This document shows positions 21,692 through 33,367 of a stretch of 64,000 bases of DNA, in pieces. The stretch covers positions 1,426,001 to 1,490,000 of the forward strand of contig LSAX01000007.1 in assembly GCA_001557505.1 (NCBI GenBank). The letters are read 5' to 3'. A model generated the notes under the pieces. It worked only from the letters and a program-made list of their open reading frames with translations, did no database searches and was not told where the DNA came from. How positions within the stretch are numbered: position 1 is the stretch's first letter; every line of letters starts with the position of its first letter. Made by a program: the position numbers and the translations under genes. The stretch comes from Reticulascus tulasneorum (taxonomy: Eukaryota > Ascomycota > Sordariomycetes > Glomerellales > Reticulascaceae).

Positions 21692-23389
21692 ATGACTTCC
21701 AAGGAATCTAAACTCGCACTGCAGAAGCTAATGGACCAGCTGGCGGAGGCTACCAAGCAGCAGCTTGCTGAATGGGCCAACGTCACGGAGGAGTTTGTGA
21801 AGGAAGCAGAGGAGCTTCTCGAAGCTGGACGGCAGGATGCAAGTGATGCCAAGAAAGAAAAGAAGCTTGTCGGAGTCAAGTCTGAGAATGAAGAATCGAA
21901 AGACGGACATGAGATTGAACACGACTCTCCTGAGCCAGTCATGATGGGGTTTGATGTCCATCCAACTTTGGAGGCAACGCCAGCCAACAAGCAGCTATAC
22001 GACGACTTCCTTGCCGCCGTCTACGAGAGATGGCAGCACGAGGAAGCTCCTGAAGGTGGTCCGCTGCTGAGAATCATCCCAGAGAGCCGGGGAGGCGGCA
22101 TCGAATTCATGATCTCCGACCGCCCATTTCTACCCTTCAACCTCGAGCATTTCCTGCGTTTCGCCTCCCGAGACATCGTAGCCGGCAAATGGATTTGCCG
22201 CATTCTCACGATGTTGACCATGTGGTTTGGAAGTCGTTCATTCCACAGCTGGCATAGCCTGTGGGATTCGGAGGGCAGGCCCAAGGCGGTGCCTGCGTCT
22301 CGATACTATACTACCGATCAAGCCAACGCTGCTCTAACCAAAATGGAGGAGGAGGGAGCAGCTAAGGCTGCCAAATCACTAGTAGCAACAGGTCAGGGCG
22401 AGGAGGACAAGCTATATGCCGTTACCCCTGTACCGGGCAAAGGGATTGGTGTCGTCGCCACTGCCAAGATCGTCAAGAAGACTGCCATTCTCCTCGACAA
22501 GCCGATTCTCAAGATTTCAACAGTACCGAAGTCAGTAGTGCACAGAGAGTTCATCATCTTTACCAAACTAAAGGGCCTCGACAAGGAAAAACAACGACTC
22601 TTTTTCAGTCTTGCGAACTGTCATCGCAAAGCCCACACTCCCTTTCTTGGCATCGCGCGAACGAACCTTTTGGAACTTCATGGAGTTAGAAATCAAGGCG
22701 GAGTCTTCCCTGTGGCATCTCGCTTCAATCATTCCTGCCTCCCCAACGCGGAAGTCCGGTGGGACAAGAATCTCGATGTGATGACTGCTTACGCCATTCA
22801 AGATATTGAGGAGGGAGAGGAGATCACGATTTGCTATCTCGGAACTTTCCCGGGGAACTTTGACGAGCGACAGATATCTACGAAGGCGATGAGCTTCACC
22901 TGCGCCTGCGAGTTGTGCACCATGCCCCTGAAACAGCTCATCAACTCGACCGAGAGCGGTCGCAACCAACTCATTCATATGCTGGCTTTCCGTGAGCGAC
23001 TTACTCACCAGCCACTCAAAACCCTCCACAAGACTCGCGCTGCGATTGAACGCCTCGAATCAAGTGGTCTTGTTGACATCAGAGTCGCCGAGCTCTTCGA
23101 GGTTGCTCTCAATGTCACAATCGCCAACGGAGACGAAGCGCGTGCTTCCTTCTTCGCGAACAGAGCTCGATGTGTGAGAACCGCCGTGCGAGACCATGAC
23201 ATGTCGACTATTGAGAGACTCGATGCCCTGGTGACCAACCCGGCAAACCATCCACTATTCAAGTTCGGTGGTTCGTCCAAATGGGAGCTACCAGAGGATG
23301 CATATCCCCGAGGACTTGATTCACAAAGTTTCGAAGCTTGGCTCTGGCGGCAGGACGATGAGCTCGAAGAGGCCAAGGGCGAGGTCTGA
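21692..23389 (+). CDS. SMYD-like SET-domain protein (565 aa)
   Basis: Single exon from ATG at 21692. The N-terminal 70 residues are a charged coiled-coil-like region. A split SET domain follows: the first part begins about residue 245 (YAVTPVPGKGIGVVATAKI), the core carries FNHSCLPNA and EEGEEITICYLG, and the post-SET segment has FTCACELC. The SET region binds S-adenosylmethionine and methylates lysine in the SMYD class. No MYND zinc finger is seen between the SET halves, so it belongs with the fungal SMYD-like proteins that lack MYND. The substrate is unknown. The C-terminal third is helical and TPR-like in length. Intronless and of usual length. Confidence 0.9.
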   Translation: MTSKESKLALQKLMDQLAEATKQQLAEWANVTEEFVKEAEELLEAGRQDASDAKKEKKLVGVKSENEESKDGHEIEHDSPEPVMMGFDVHPTLEATPANKQLYDDFLAAVYERWQHEEAPEGGPLLRIIPESRGGGIEFMISDRPFLPFNLEHFLRFASRDIVAGKWICRILTMLTMWFGSRSFHSWHSLWDSEGRPKAVPASRYYTTDQANAALTKMEEEGAAKAAKSLVATGQGEEDKLYAVTPVPGKGIGVVATAKIVKKTAILLDKPILKISTVPKSVVHREFIIFTKLKGLDKEKQRLFFSLANCHRKAHTPFLGIARTNLLELHGVRNQGGVFPVASRFNHSCLPNAEVRWDKNLDVMTAYAIQDIEEGEEITICYLGTFPGNFDERQISTKAMSFTCACELCTMPLKQLINSTESGRNQLIHMLAFRERLTHQPLKTLHKTRAAIERLESSGLVDIRVAELFEVALNVTIANGDEARASFFANRARCVRTAVRDHDMSTIERLDALVTNPANHPLFKFGGSSKWELPEDAYPRGLDSQSFEAWLWRQDDELEEAKGEV

Positions 23390-24607
23390 ATCAATCGCGG
23401 CTGAAAGAATGAGACAATACGGGGTCGCTTGCTTTGTGGGTAGCTGGGGATTCGTCTGCCTTCGTTCTACGTACCTCATTAGCTGTGTCGTCTGTAGATA
23501 GCCTCGACTGTCTCGGGAACTGAAACCACAACTGTGGGGGATTAGACTAAGAAAATCGAGTTTGAGACATTCTAGAAGAAATGTCCGAATGTCAACTTAA
23601 CATCCACTTCATTCCTATCGCTGACCCGCGGGCAGTTGTTTCCTTTTTGCCATTCACTTGCACACTTTCGTGGCTCTAGAGTATGCTAGTGTTTTGTGTC
23701 GAAAAGTAGTTTGTCGTCAGAATTCCAACTAAGTTAACTTAGTCAAATTATTTTGGGTTTTTTCTAGCATAGGTAATCACGCTAAGTCGAATGACCTCAG
23801 CAGTCAGCAGATTCAACTACCTACCTCGCTCGCTGCACGACGCTAGCAGTGAAACTTCCTACTTTGGACATAGGTAGTGATGGCCGAAACCTTTATCACC
23901 GAACATGTGGTATTTGTCTAGATGCGACTGAAAAGGACCGCAGCCATTTTTCTTATGGAGGATGCAGGCGAGTTTTAGTGGAGCGTACCTTACGTTAAGT
24001 TAAATATAACAAAGAATCCATACAAATATCCTAGTATTTCCCATCATAATCACTGCAATAACTCCGTAAATAGGTACTTGGTAATCGAAGTCAAATTTTA
24101 CTTCGGGAAGGTGGAGTGTTTGTCAGCCGCTTGGTGGATAGACAGACGACTGCTATCTGTTTTATCACCAGTTAGTCATTAAGAAGCAGCATGAGGCAAT
24201 GGGGGTCTAGCCAGCATCATCACTGCAAGTGCCAACCTCCACCGTCAGCAGCAGTAACCTACTCCGAGCTGACATGCCGAGGTGCAGTTGTTTTTAGGTA
24301 CGGTGTTCGCCGCCACGAAGATCGATCTCGTCGTCAGTGACATAATGCGGAGAAGCTGCTCGGAGCGCGGGGGATCCGCTAAGCTTGGGCTCGGACGATG
24401 CCAAGCCCACGGCCTTCTGCACGTTATGAATGGAGGTCATTGGGAGAGAGGGTCGTCTAGCTCCATCTCACTTGTTAAATCTCTCCAGCTTCGAGCTACT
24501 ACTTCTCCCTTCCTTGTCAAGCTTTCCTTTCTTTTTGCTGTAGAATCGGGCTGTATTGCGATTTTGAGCCGTGTCTTGGAAGTTCTCCTGCATAGCCCTT
24601 TCAGAAG
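23390..24607. other. Intergenic region (1.2 kb)
   Basis: Upstream region of the acyl-CoA synthetase. A/T-richer than the flanks around 23700-24120, with several short TAGGTA/TACCTA words. No gene seen. Confidence 0.5.
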
Positions 24608-26668
24608 ATGGTATTCAAATCACCAGAATGGGTGCCCAAGCTACCCATGGGTATAAGATCACATTTGGGAGTCCGGACACAAGCCCAGTGCTAACGAGGG
24701 GAGAACAGATCCCCCGGACTCCATCACGATCCCAGAATTCATGAACAATGAGAAGTACGGACGATTTCCAATTGCTGGCGCCGCGAACCCTTACACCTGT
24801 GGTCTCACTGGGACGACATTCACAGCCTCTGAAGTTATCCAGCGAACGGACCATCTTGCAAGATCGATTGCCAAAAAGCTGGACTTTGCACCTAATGAGG
24901 GCACTGAGTGGGAAAAAGTTGTTGCAGTATTCTCACTGAACACAGTAAGCCTCACGCCGTCGCATAGGGTATGAAGCTGACGCGGTGAAGATTGACTACA
25001 TCCCACTGACTCATGCTGTGCACCGGCTGTCTGGCATCGTCACACCTGCTAATGCCGCATACTCGTCTCAAGAGTTGGAACATCAGCTTAGAACCTCCAA
25101 TGCCAAGGCTCTCTTCACTTGCGTGCCGCTTCTCGAGACTGCACTCTCTGCGGCGAAGGCTGTCAAGATCCCCAATGATCGGATCTTCATACTGCCAATG
25201 CCGGGTGTCCGCCAGCAGGATTCATTCGCAACGGTGGAGGACTTGGTCAGCCAAGGACATGAGTTGCCAGAGTTGGAGCCGTTGAGATGGGTCAAGGGCC
25301 AGGGCGCGCGTCAAGTGGCGTACCTGTGCTATTCAAGTGGCACTTCTGGGCTACCCGTAAGTATCCCAAGAAGAGAAGGCTCCGTAAACTTACCCGCTTA
25401 CATTGGCTTTTAGAAAGCGGTCAAGATTTCTCATCGAAATGTCATCGCCAATATCTTGCAATACACAACCTACGAGTCAGTCCCAAGAAAAGAACTCGGT
25501 GTAAAAACACAGGCTTGTCTCGGCCTACTACCGTTCAGCCATATATATGCGCTGGTCATAGTCACGCACTGCAGTGTCTATCGGGGCGACGAAGTTATTG
25601 TGCTTCCACGATTTCAACTGGACACATTCCTCGCCGCTATCCAAAATTTCAAGATTGCTCAAATGGCAGTGGTACGTGGCATAGTTATGGGGGTCAATCG
25701 CATTACTGATATGATTAGGTCCCGCCTATTGTCATTGCTCTGATAAGAAACCAAGACTTAGCCTCCAAGTATGATCTGAGCAGTGTTCGCTTTCTATACG
25801 TAGGAGCAGCACCGCTGGGAATCGAGACGGTAGATGATATTTTGAAATGCTACCCGAAATGGCACGTAGGGCAAGGCTATGGTACGGCACCAGCTAAACA
25901 CATCCGTGCATTAAAATTTGCTGACATTGTCAAGGTATGACTGAGTCTTGCACCGTCATCTGCTCCACGAGTGAGCTAGACCTGGATTATGGCTCTTCTG
26001 GTTCTCTTGTGCCAGGAACCTTGGCCAAAGTGGTGGACCTCGAAGGAAAAGAAGTCACTGAGTACGGGAAGCGAGGGGAGCTACTCGTCCAGGGCCCGTC
26101 GGTCGTACTGGGTTATCTCAACAATGAAATAGCAAACGCAGAGACGTTTGTATGGCAGGAGGACGGCCGATGGATCCGTACCGGAGACGAAGTGATAGTC
26201 CGGAAAGCAAAGTCTGGGAACGAGCACTTTGTGATTGTCGACAGGATAAAAGAATTGATCAAGGTCCAGGTACGTATAAGGTCCCCAGATGTTCAAGTCC
26301 ACAACACTCCGAAAGAAGCTTACATGTTTGGTTAGGGTCATCAAGTGGCGCCCGCAGAACTTGAAGCCCACCTACTTACACATGCTACCGTCTCCGATTG
26401 TGCAGTCATCCAAATACCAGATGACCGAGCCGGCGAGGTACCGAAAGCATTTGTGGTCAAGACGAAGGCGGCTGCCGAGAAGTCGGATGAGGATGTTATC
26501 AGAGACATATGCAAGCATGTGGAGGACCATAAGGCTCCCTACAAGTGGTTGAAGGGCGGAGTAGAATTTATCGAGGTCATCCCTAAGAGTCCGAGCGGGA
26601 AGATATTGCGGAGGCTATTGAGGGACCGCGAGAGAGATGCAAGGAAAAAGAAAGGCGCCAAGTTGTGA
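24608..26668 (+). CDS. Peroxisomal acyl-CoA synthetase / 4-coumarate-CoA ligase-like enzyme (577 aa)
   Basis: Seven exons: 24608-24650, 24709-24944, 24991-25356, 25414-25671, 25719-25881, 25935-26269 and 26336-26668, all in frame to 577 residues. It belongs to the ANL adenylate-forming superfamily. P-loop YSSGTSGLPK (residues 207-216) is built across an exon join, GYGMTE (354-359) across another. RTGDE, the hinge region VDRIKELIKVQGHQVAPAE and the catalytic Lys556 (SPSGKILRR) are all present. The protein ends in Ala-Lys-Leu, a type 1 peroxisomal targeting signal. The enzyme should activate a carboxylic acid with ATP and load it on CoA, most like fungal 4CL-type ligases. The acid substrate (aromatic or medium-chain) cannot be told. 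Introns are 46-66 nt. Confidence 0.93.
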
Positions 26669-27844
26669 TGTGCTTCTGTTGGTCGTATACAGGCGTTTTT
26701 TGACAGCTTAAACGGATTATCTATTGAGACCGGATTCTATCCGCACAAACAACCCAAGTCCTTGCTTTTGGTACCTCAAATGTCAGATTGTCGTCGTGCT
26801 TACATAAAGTGCATGGCTCACTGCAACACCCAGCCCTTTCGATACGAAAATTGAGGGTTGCAGATACGCGGCACTTATTATGATCTTCTGGAACAGAGTG
26901 AGATGCCGTCGATCATCAATGGGCCAATGCCGGCTCGACATTCCCATTTGCATCCCAAACCACGCAAAGAGAGACATATCACCACTCGAATGCAAGCCTT
27001 CTTAAACACTCAAGACTTTTTTCTTTCTTTTCTTTTAGTCATATTTTGCCAGGTTTTAAAGCTCTTTGTCATCTCAAAACACCAGCTTGAACAATACAAA
27101 CGAATGATGTTTTAGGTTAACAAACCCCAAATCCAGCGAACCAGAATAGATTCCTGCAGCGGGCATTTCCATGCACAGGGGCTGGAGGTCCGGGGCATTC
27201 TAGGCCTATTGCAGGAGAATTACAGGGGATTTTGCGCGTGAGGCGGGACGACAGGGGGGTTTGCGAAAAGGGGTTTCAGACCCGCCAAGGCAAAATGGTG
27301 GATCGACTTCTGCGATCTTGCCAAGCGAAACGCCGAGGCGCGGCTCTTCGATGTCTAGGCACAACGTACTGTAGCAGGTTTCGACCTTCCAGCCCTTTCT
27401 GCAACGCATCTGCCTCCACGGGCCAACTCGCAAACTGGCTAGATGGGCGATCAGACTGCTCGTGACTTGTCCAAACTCTCACACGCAAGCGAGCGAGTTA
27501 GCTGAGACTGCAATACAAGCTTTCCTTGAGCGAAACATGGAGAAGAGCCGTCTATACGAACTGTCCTGGCCGGCTACTCTTGGACGATTGGGCCTTGCTC
27601 GCAGTGTGGGAGCCCAGCATGAACAGCCCAGAGTCCCATGTGTGGCACCATGATCAGAGCCTCCCCGGTAGGATGTGCAGTGGCGTCCAGCTCCCGCCGT
27701 TCTTAAGACCTCCCCAGTCCCACCCATCATTATGGTCTTTCTCTCTGTCTTCCTTTCCCCGGATTTCTGGGAAATCCGTCCGCATTTATAAGATCACCCA
27801 CCGCAGCTTGGCATAGCAGATACCGATAATACCACTCGAACAGG
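26669..27844. other. Intergenic region (1.2 kb)
   Basis: 3' region of the synthetase and promoter of the secreted hydrolase. No coding sequence recognised. Confidence 0.5.
27785..27792 (+). promoter_or_regulatory. TATA box of the secreted hydrolase gene
   Basis: TTTATAAG 53 bp upstream of the start codon. Confidence 0.5.
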
Positions 27845-28944
27845 ATGTTGACCATTCGTTCGTCAGCACTGCTGCTGCTCGGCCTGCTGGCCCTCGTCGA
27901 CGCCGCTCCCCAGCAGCGGAAGAGGAAGGGCAACGGGGCAAATCGCGGCGGTGCATCGGGCGGTGCTGCGAGCCAACAGACTTCGCAGCAGAAGGCAGCC
28001 CAGGTTCCTGATGGGATTTCGCAGGCGACTGACGGGTCGACCATTCTCGACATGACAGTAATGGTCAAGTATGCCGCCCCATCTCTCCCGCCTGTTCACT
28101 TTCTAACAGTATCAGTGGTCTCCCCCTTCGCTTCAAAATCGCCGGCCCAGCCGATCAGTTTACCACCGCCTCTGGCGTAACAGGCGGGGCCCAGGCACCC
28201 GGGACACAAGGCACACTAGGTCTCAACGTCCTCCTGCACGGTGACGGCGGCCAATCCTTCTTCGACTTCCCCAACCAGGCAGTGCAGGGTAATCTGGCAG
28301 GCGCCGCTGTCCTTGCTCCTGACCCGAATCTCTTCTGGGGCGGCGGATCCGGCCTCGACCGCACCAATGGCGTGGCGCATGCGCAAGCTGTCAACGACCT
28401 CGTCACGACGGTCCTCCCCCAAATGATGGCTTTCAACTCCTCTCAAGTCTTCTTCACTGGTGTTTCCGGTGGCTCTCTTATGCTAAGCGGCTTCTTCATG
28501 CCCGCACACATGGGCAACTTCTCTGGCAACGGTGTCTTGCTTAACTGCGCCGCCTTAACTCCACAAGTTGCCGTTGTTGATCCGGCCGCGATTGCGTCGA
28601 CTAGGATTCATTATCAGAGCACCCAGCAGGAACTTACCCTGCTTCAACCGGCAATTCCCGAGGCGATCAAGTCTTATGAGACCATTGTGTCGCAGGCGGG
28701 ACTAGACACAGCACAGATCAATGCTCTGCAGACTGTGAACAACTCGCCGAATGGAGGGCATTGCGCGTTTGATGAACAGGGATTCGTGAGTGGAATTCAG
28801 CTGATGGCGAATAACTATGCGAGCATCATGCAAGGAGGCACCGGCGACGTCCCAGGAATTGGAAATGTTCTTACTGGAGTCGTGGGGAATGAGAATCTGG
28901 TGTTCTCTGCTGCCCAGAGAATGCGGCGAGGGATGGTTGGATGA
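27845..28944 (+). CDS. Secreted alpha/beta-hydrolase-like protein (350 aa)
   Basis: Exons 27845-28068 and 28116-28944 give 350 residues. A clear signal peptide (residues 1 to about 20, LLLLGLLALVDAA) is followed by a low-complexity Gln/Gly linker. HGDGG (116-120) looks like the oxyanion loop and GVSGG (190-194, Ser192) is the nucleophile elbow, so a serine hydrolase of the alpha/beta fold is likely. A GGHCAF His region near the C-terminus may give the catalytic histidine. Similar fungal secreted proteins are often mislabelled as cyclin-like F-box proteins. The acceptor used is the second of two closely spaced AGs (TATCAG), because it keeps the frame. The substrate is unknown. Confidence 0.82.
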
Positions 28945-29636
28945 AAAAGATTAAAGACACCGATTAGATGGTGACATGTCGCCGGATAAATCAATCAATA
29001 TTGCTCCCATCGGCCATATGTCATTCTAGTGCCTTGAATTGAAAGTTTTCTCGGGCTCAGCTTCTTGTATCCTCGTGACAACTCGGTACACTGAAGTGTC
29101 GAGCGTTGCGCGACTCTGCCAGATCAACAAGGACCTTGTGAGAGTCAATTCGATACTCTCACTCCTGGAAACGTCCCGATCTATGTATGCCAGGATGGGT
29201 GAAGACATTACACGAATACTGAGGGTACTCGCTCAATATTCAGACCCATCACTAGAATTCCTGATCTTACAGAAGGGTTGTTCAGATTCTAGTATGGTAA
29301 GCATGTGATGCAAGGTTGTGAGCCACCACCAGCACGTGCACATGAAGACTTACAAGTGATAGAAAGCCCCCCCTACTAACTGATCAATGATTTTCTCTTT
29401 CCTGCCTCTTATCTTACTCTACTTCGCGGTCACACCCTCCATAGATGTGACCTCGACATATTGTAGATGGGCGATGGAAATAGTTAGAAAGGGGCTCGAT
29501 CTCTCTACCCAATGTGTCTGCAGCCAGGGTAGCAGAAGGTCTTCATTCAGGAAGCTCCGGGCCACAGCGAGCTCATGCTTAAAGCGAACAACCACGTATG
29601 CCGCGGTTATCTGGAAAGTGGGATCCAGGTTGAATT
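28945..29636. other. Convergent intergenic region (692 bp)
   Basis: 3' regions of the hydrolase (plus) and the membrane protein (minus). A 90-codon open frame at 29039-29308 has no recognisable content. Confidence 0.5.
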
Positions 29637-30553
29637 TCAACCAGTGCGCGGCTGGGCTCTTTCCGCAATCAAGGTCTTGAGTGAGCTGGTTGACATGTAC
29701 TTGAACGATTCCTCATTCACCGGACGTTCGTTTGCGCTCATCTCGGCAGCAGTGTAGGGATGACCATACCCTCCGATCTCTTGCGCTTCGCGATTGTGAA
29801 CGACGTGTGCCTGCAGCTCTGACTTCTGACTTGACGGTGACGGGCTCCCGAACTCCGTGCTCTCTGTGGCATCAAGCTCTTTTCCAATGAGTCGCCGTCT
29901 TCGTCTCCGGAGGATCAGGTACACTATGCATGCACAGATGACGGCTGGAACAGCGAGGATCCCGAAAAGAGGCGCTGGTATCCCCGCGTTGTTCGCCGTC
30001 TCCGTATTAGGAGCACCTGAGACTGATCAGCACCGCCTGCCAAGACGATAAAAAACGCATCCCAGGACCGCAACTTGACTTACTCGAGGCTGCTAGCGTA
30101 GGCTCTGCGATAGTTGAAGTTGTCATCGAGCCCGTCGTCGCTGCTCTCACGAGAGTTGTTGTCGGGAACGCCGTGACAGCTCCGTCCGACATGGTCATCG
30201 TCACACCAGAAACTGCGTATCCATCCTTTCCCGGCCCTTGGCAGTACATGAGGTAGGCTAGGAACTGCGGGTTGAGATACGTCGCGTACTGGGACTTCGC
30301 GTCCTCGGTTGCAGTCTGGATGCATGTCGCGCAATGGTTGTATCCCTGCAGAAACGCGGAGTTTGCGCTGCAAATCGACGGGTCTTTGCCTATGCTTTCG
30401 GTGTCGATGAGTGTCTTGTCTAGCCACCTATGTGAGCATCTATCTGTTTCTTTGCGGTATACTTTTGTGACATGACTTACTACAAGCCTGAATGCAGGCC
30501 ATCGAAGCATTGGTTGCTTCATCGCGAGCTTGAAGCTCGACACCCTGATCCAT
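29637..30553 (-). CDS. Single-pass membrane protein with Cys-rich ectodomain (262 aa)
   Basis: Exons 30553-30481, 30419-30084 and 30016-29637 splice to 262 residues (donors GTAAGT at both introns). The ectodomain has regularly spaced cysteines (MACIQAC, SICSANS, CATCIQ, YCQG) and a Thr/Ala-rich stalk. A transmembrane segment (about 150-172) is followed by an Arg6 stop-transfer and an acidic, Ser/Pro-rich cytosolic tail. This is the build of fungal cell-surface sensors or effector-like membrane proteins, function unknown. The first ATG downstream of the TATA element (MDQGVELQARDEATN) does not encode a signal peptide, although the following residues look like the mature start of a secreted protein, so the true start may lie in an exon not found. 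Confidence 0.75.
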
Positions 30554-30654
30554 GGTTAAGCAACGCAGCTATTCAGCTAACCTCCGACAGCTTGATTGTT
30601 GGATATGTTAACTACGAGGTTGAACGCACCCGCTCAAGATCGAGTAGCCAGGCG

Positions 30655-30662
30655 TATATAAC
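30655..30662 (-). promoter_or_regulatory. TATA-like element of the single-pass membrane protein gene
   Basis: GTTATATAC core on the minus strand about 105 bp upstream of the ATG at 30553. No ATG lies between it and that start. Confidence 0.45.
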
Positions 30663-31486
30663 CCCTATTCCCATTGTGGTGTAACCGGGGTCGAAGCTTC
30701 TACATTCGCCGAAACCCTGCGCTGTGCCGCATTGCGACCGATAATGGGCCGCACAGCCACCACCTACCAAACAAAAGGCCATTTAATCTCCTCCACTGCG
30801 GTTAGCTGGTTCGTATAGCTAGATTTGCTGCAAGCTTGGCACGCATCTTGGCGGCGGTGATCCACCTCAATTGGCTTCCACTCCCCTGGCCACGATCGTG
30901 CATGTCGCTTGTTGCCCAGCCTATTTGCAGCTGAAAGAGATATCCCATACGGGACGTACACACATAGGTCCGATGGGGTCTCTTTCACCGTCGACCGCGT
31001 TTGATATCTAGAATACAGATATAGTAGCCGGTGTATTCAGCCAGAGCAAAGAAATTTGGTCTGCAAAGGCCTCGCTTCATGCCGACTGAATGGGTTTCCA
31101 CAGATCTGAAGCATACAATACGTGTGACATTATCGCGGTGCCAGAAACCTTCAGCTTTTTGCAAATCATCTGAGGACTTGGGATGCTAATAGGCGATATC
31201 TCGAGCAGCCTCGTCAAAGTAGAGTTCTGGCGATTATTGGTGCAGCTGATGTGGTTCTTTGCTCGTAAATGCAGTCTGATCAATCACGGGTCCGTGTAGA
31301 AACGCCTTTGCTTATCTGCACAATCATTCTCTGGCTGATTCTGCAGTTTTCCAAAGTTTCTCCGACTAATAGATACATATTCATATGATGATCAAGGCAT
31401 TAGCGAGGCCTTGCTATATTACTTTGTACGACCAACCTCGTTTGTACACCGACAACTCCACGACGAGTCATAGGGAGGTAGGATCC
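30663..31486. other. Intergenic region (0.8 kb)
   Basis: Promoter of the membrane protein and 3' region of glutamate decarboxylase. Nothing else seen. Confidence 0.5.
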
Positions 31487-33367
31487 TTAACAGACTGCAC
31501 GATGAATCCCCTCGTCCATCCGCTTAGCCCCCTTTTCAATGATTTTCGTGGTCCTATGCTCCTTGCCCTTGTTCTCAGCCTCCCCTTTCAGCTCGACCTT
31601 TCTCTTGCGAGGCTGCAGAGCCGAAAGATCAATCTGATCATTCTCCATCAGTGTTTGCGTCACCTCAGCAATGTCGGCAACTAGGCGGTCAAGCATGTCA
31701 TAAGTCATGCTCTCGCGAATGACAACTCGGAGGATCTCCGTTTTTTCCTCGTTTGGCGGTAAGGCATAGTTCGGGATGATCCAGCCTTTGGCCCGGAGCA
31801 TGTGGGATATGGATTCCTGCTGGATATGACTATACTCTTTCTTGAACTCGTCCGTCAATCGGAATGAAACTACGGGCAAGCCGGCCACATAGTTTGCGGA
31901 TGTATCCTCCTCATCGCCTGTAATGGCACTGGCGGCCTGGGAGACTGCAGACTTCACTGCGCTGCCGACTTTGCTTGGTGCGGGGCGATGAATATCCGAC
32001 AATACCATGTACCACCCGGTGGACTCCAAGCTGTTGGACAAAAGGCGAGCGTTTGACAGACAATTCTCCATGATAGCTCGATATCCAGCAAACCCCAAGT
32101 GAATGAGGTTGTAGTATTGCACAATCGCTTGCGCTCCAGGCCGGGAAAAGCTCAAAGTAAACGACTTCTCTGTTCCTCCAAGATAGTGAAGTTCAAAGAC
32201 CAAGTCTTCCGGAAGGAAGGACTCGTCTCTCCAAATAATCCAGCCGATTCCAGGGTAGACCAGGCCGTACTTGTGGCCTGATGCGTTGATAGATTTCACT
32301 CGAGGCAACTCGAAGTTCCTGTCCAAATGAGTCAGCTGCCATTCATGACAAAATCTCGAGGTTCAAACATACCACTTCGGCCCACCCACTCCGGCGTCCG
32401 TGAAGGGGGCAACGAAGCCACCCGAGGCAGCGTCCACGTGGATTGGAATATCAACTCCAGTCTTCTGTTGGTACTCATCTAATATCTTGGAGATCTCCTC
32501 GACTGGTTCATAATGTCCAGTATAGGTACTGCCGAGGATGACAAAAACCCCAATGGTGTTCTCATCAATGTTGTCTTTCACGAGCTCTGGGTCGAGCCTG
32601 TACTCGCTTTTGACGCTCACGGGGAGAATCCGAGCCTCAACATCAAAGTAACGAGCGAACTTCTCCAACGCTACTTGGGCGTTGGAACCCATCAAGATGT
32701 TGGGCCTGAGCGTATCCTTGCCCGCAGCCTTTCGTTGTTGCTGCCATCTCCGTTTCATCGCGAGTCCGCCTAGGTGAATTGCTTCCGAAGACCCCGTAGT
32801 GGCTGAACCAACGGCATTTTCTCCGGATTGGACACCCCACAGGTGAGCTATAATGCTGATGCACCGCTCATGAATTTGCATCATTGCAGGATACTCATCT
32901 GAGTCGGCCAGATTTTTGGACAGATTCTCAGTCATCAGCTTTATGGCATTGGGCTCCATCCATGTGTTTACGAAGCTATGAGGAAGATGGGTGTTAGTCT
33001 TTGTTGGGAATGAGGGATGTACAGTAGGAGGTACCTACCTTGCCAGGTTTAGATTCGGCCTGCCATCCAGATCCAGCTCGTCAGTGAGAATCTGATAAAC
33101 GGTGTCCGACGGAGCACCATCTTGGGGGATCTTGAATTTCGGAATGCTAGTCTGACTGGTGTAACGACTATCGAACGGGGTGGCATGAGATGAGGTGGCA
33201 GTGCTGCGAAGGTTGGCATGCCCGGGTGTTATATGAGTAGCCCGGAGCCGCTGAACGATCTCCTCAGGGTTTATCTGAGAGGGTAGTTAGGATTCAACAC
33301 TCCTTGCGGGATAAGTTACATAAAAAATGCAATTTGTAAGAGAACTCACATGGTGAGCGAGCGACAT
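31487..33367 (-). CDS. GAD1: Glutamate decarboxylase (562 aa)
   Basis: Four exons: 33367-33350 (six codons, MSLAHH), 33274-33039, 32975-32373 and 32318-31487, in frame to 562 residues. It is a PLP-dependent group II decarboxylase. HVDAASGGFVAPF holds the Asp that contacts the PLP ring nitrogen, and Lys302 in SINASGHKYGLVYPG is the PLP-binding lysine. The N-terminal block INPEEIVQRLRATHITPGHAN and PNLNLASFVNTWMEP are typical of fungal GAD. The enzyme turns glutamate into GABA plus CO2 in the cytosol, feeding the GABA shunt and acid or oxidative stress tolerance. The C-terminal tail is Lys/Glu-rich (RKRKVELKGEAENKGKEH), a position where plant GADs bind calmodulin; whether this tail does is unknown. 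Confidence 0.95.
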
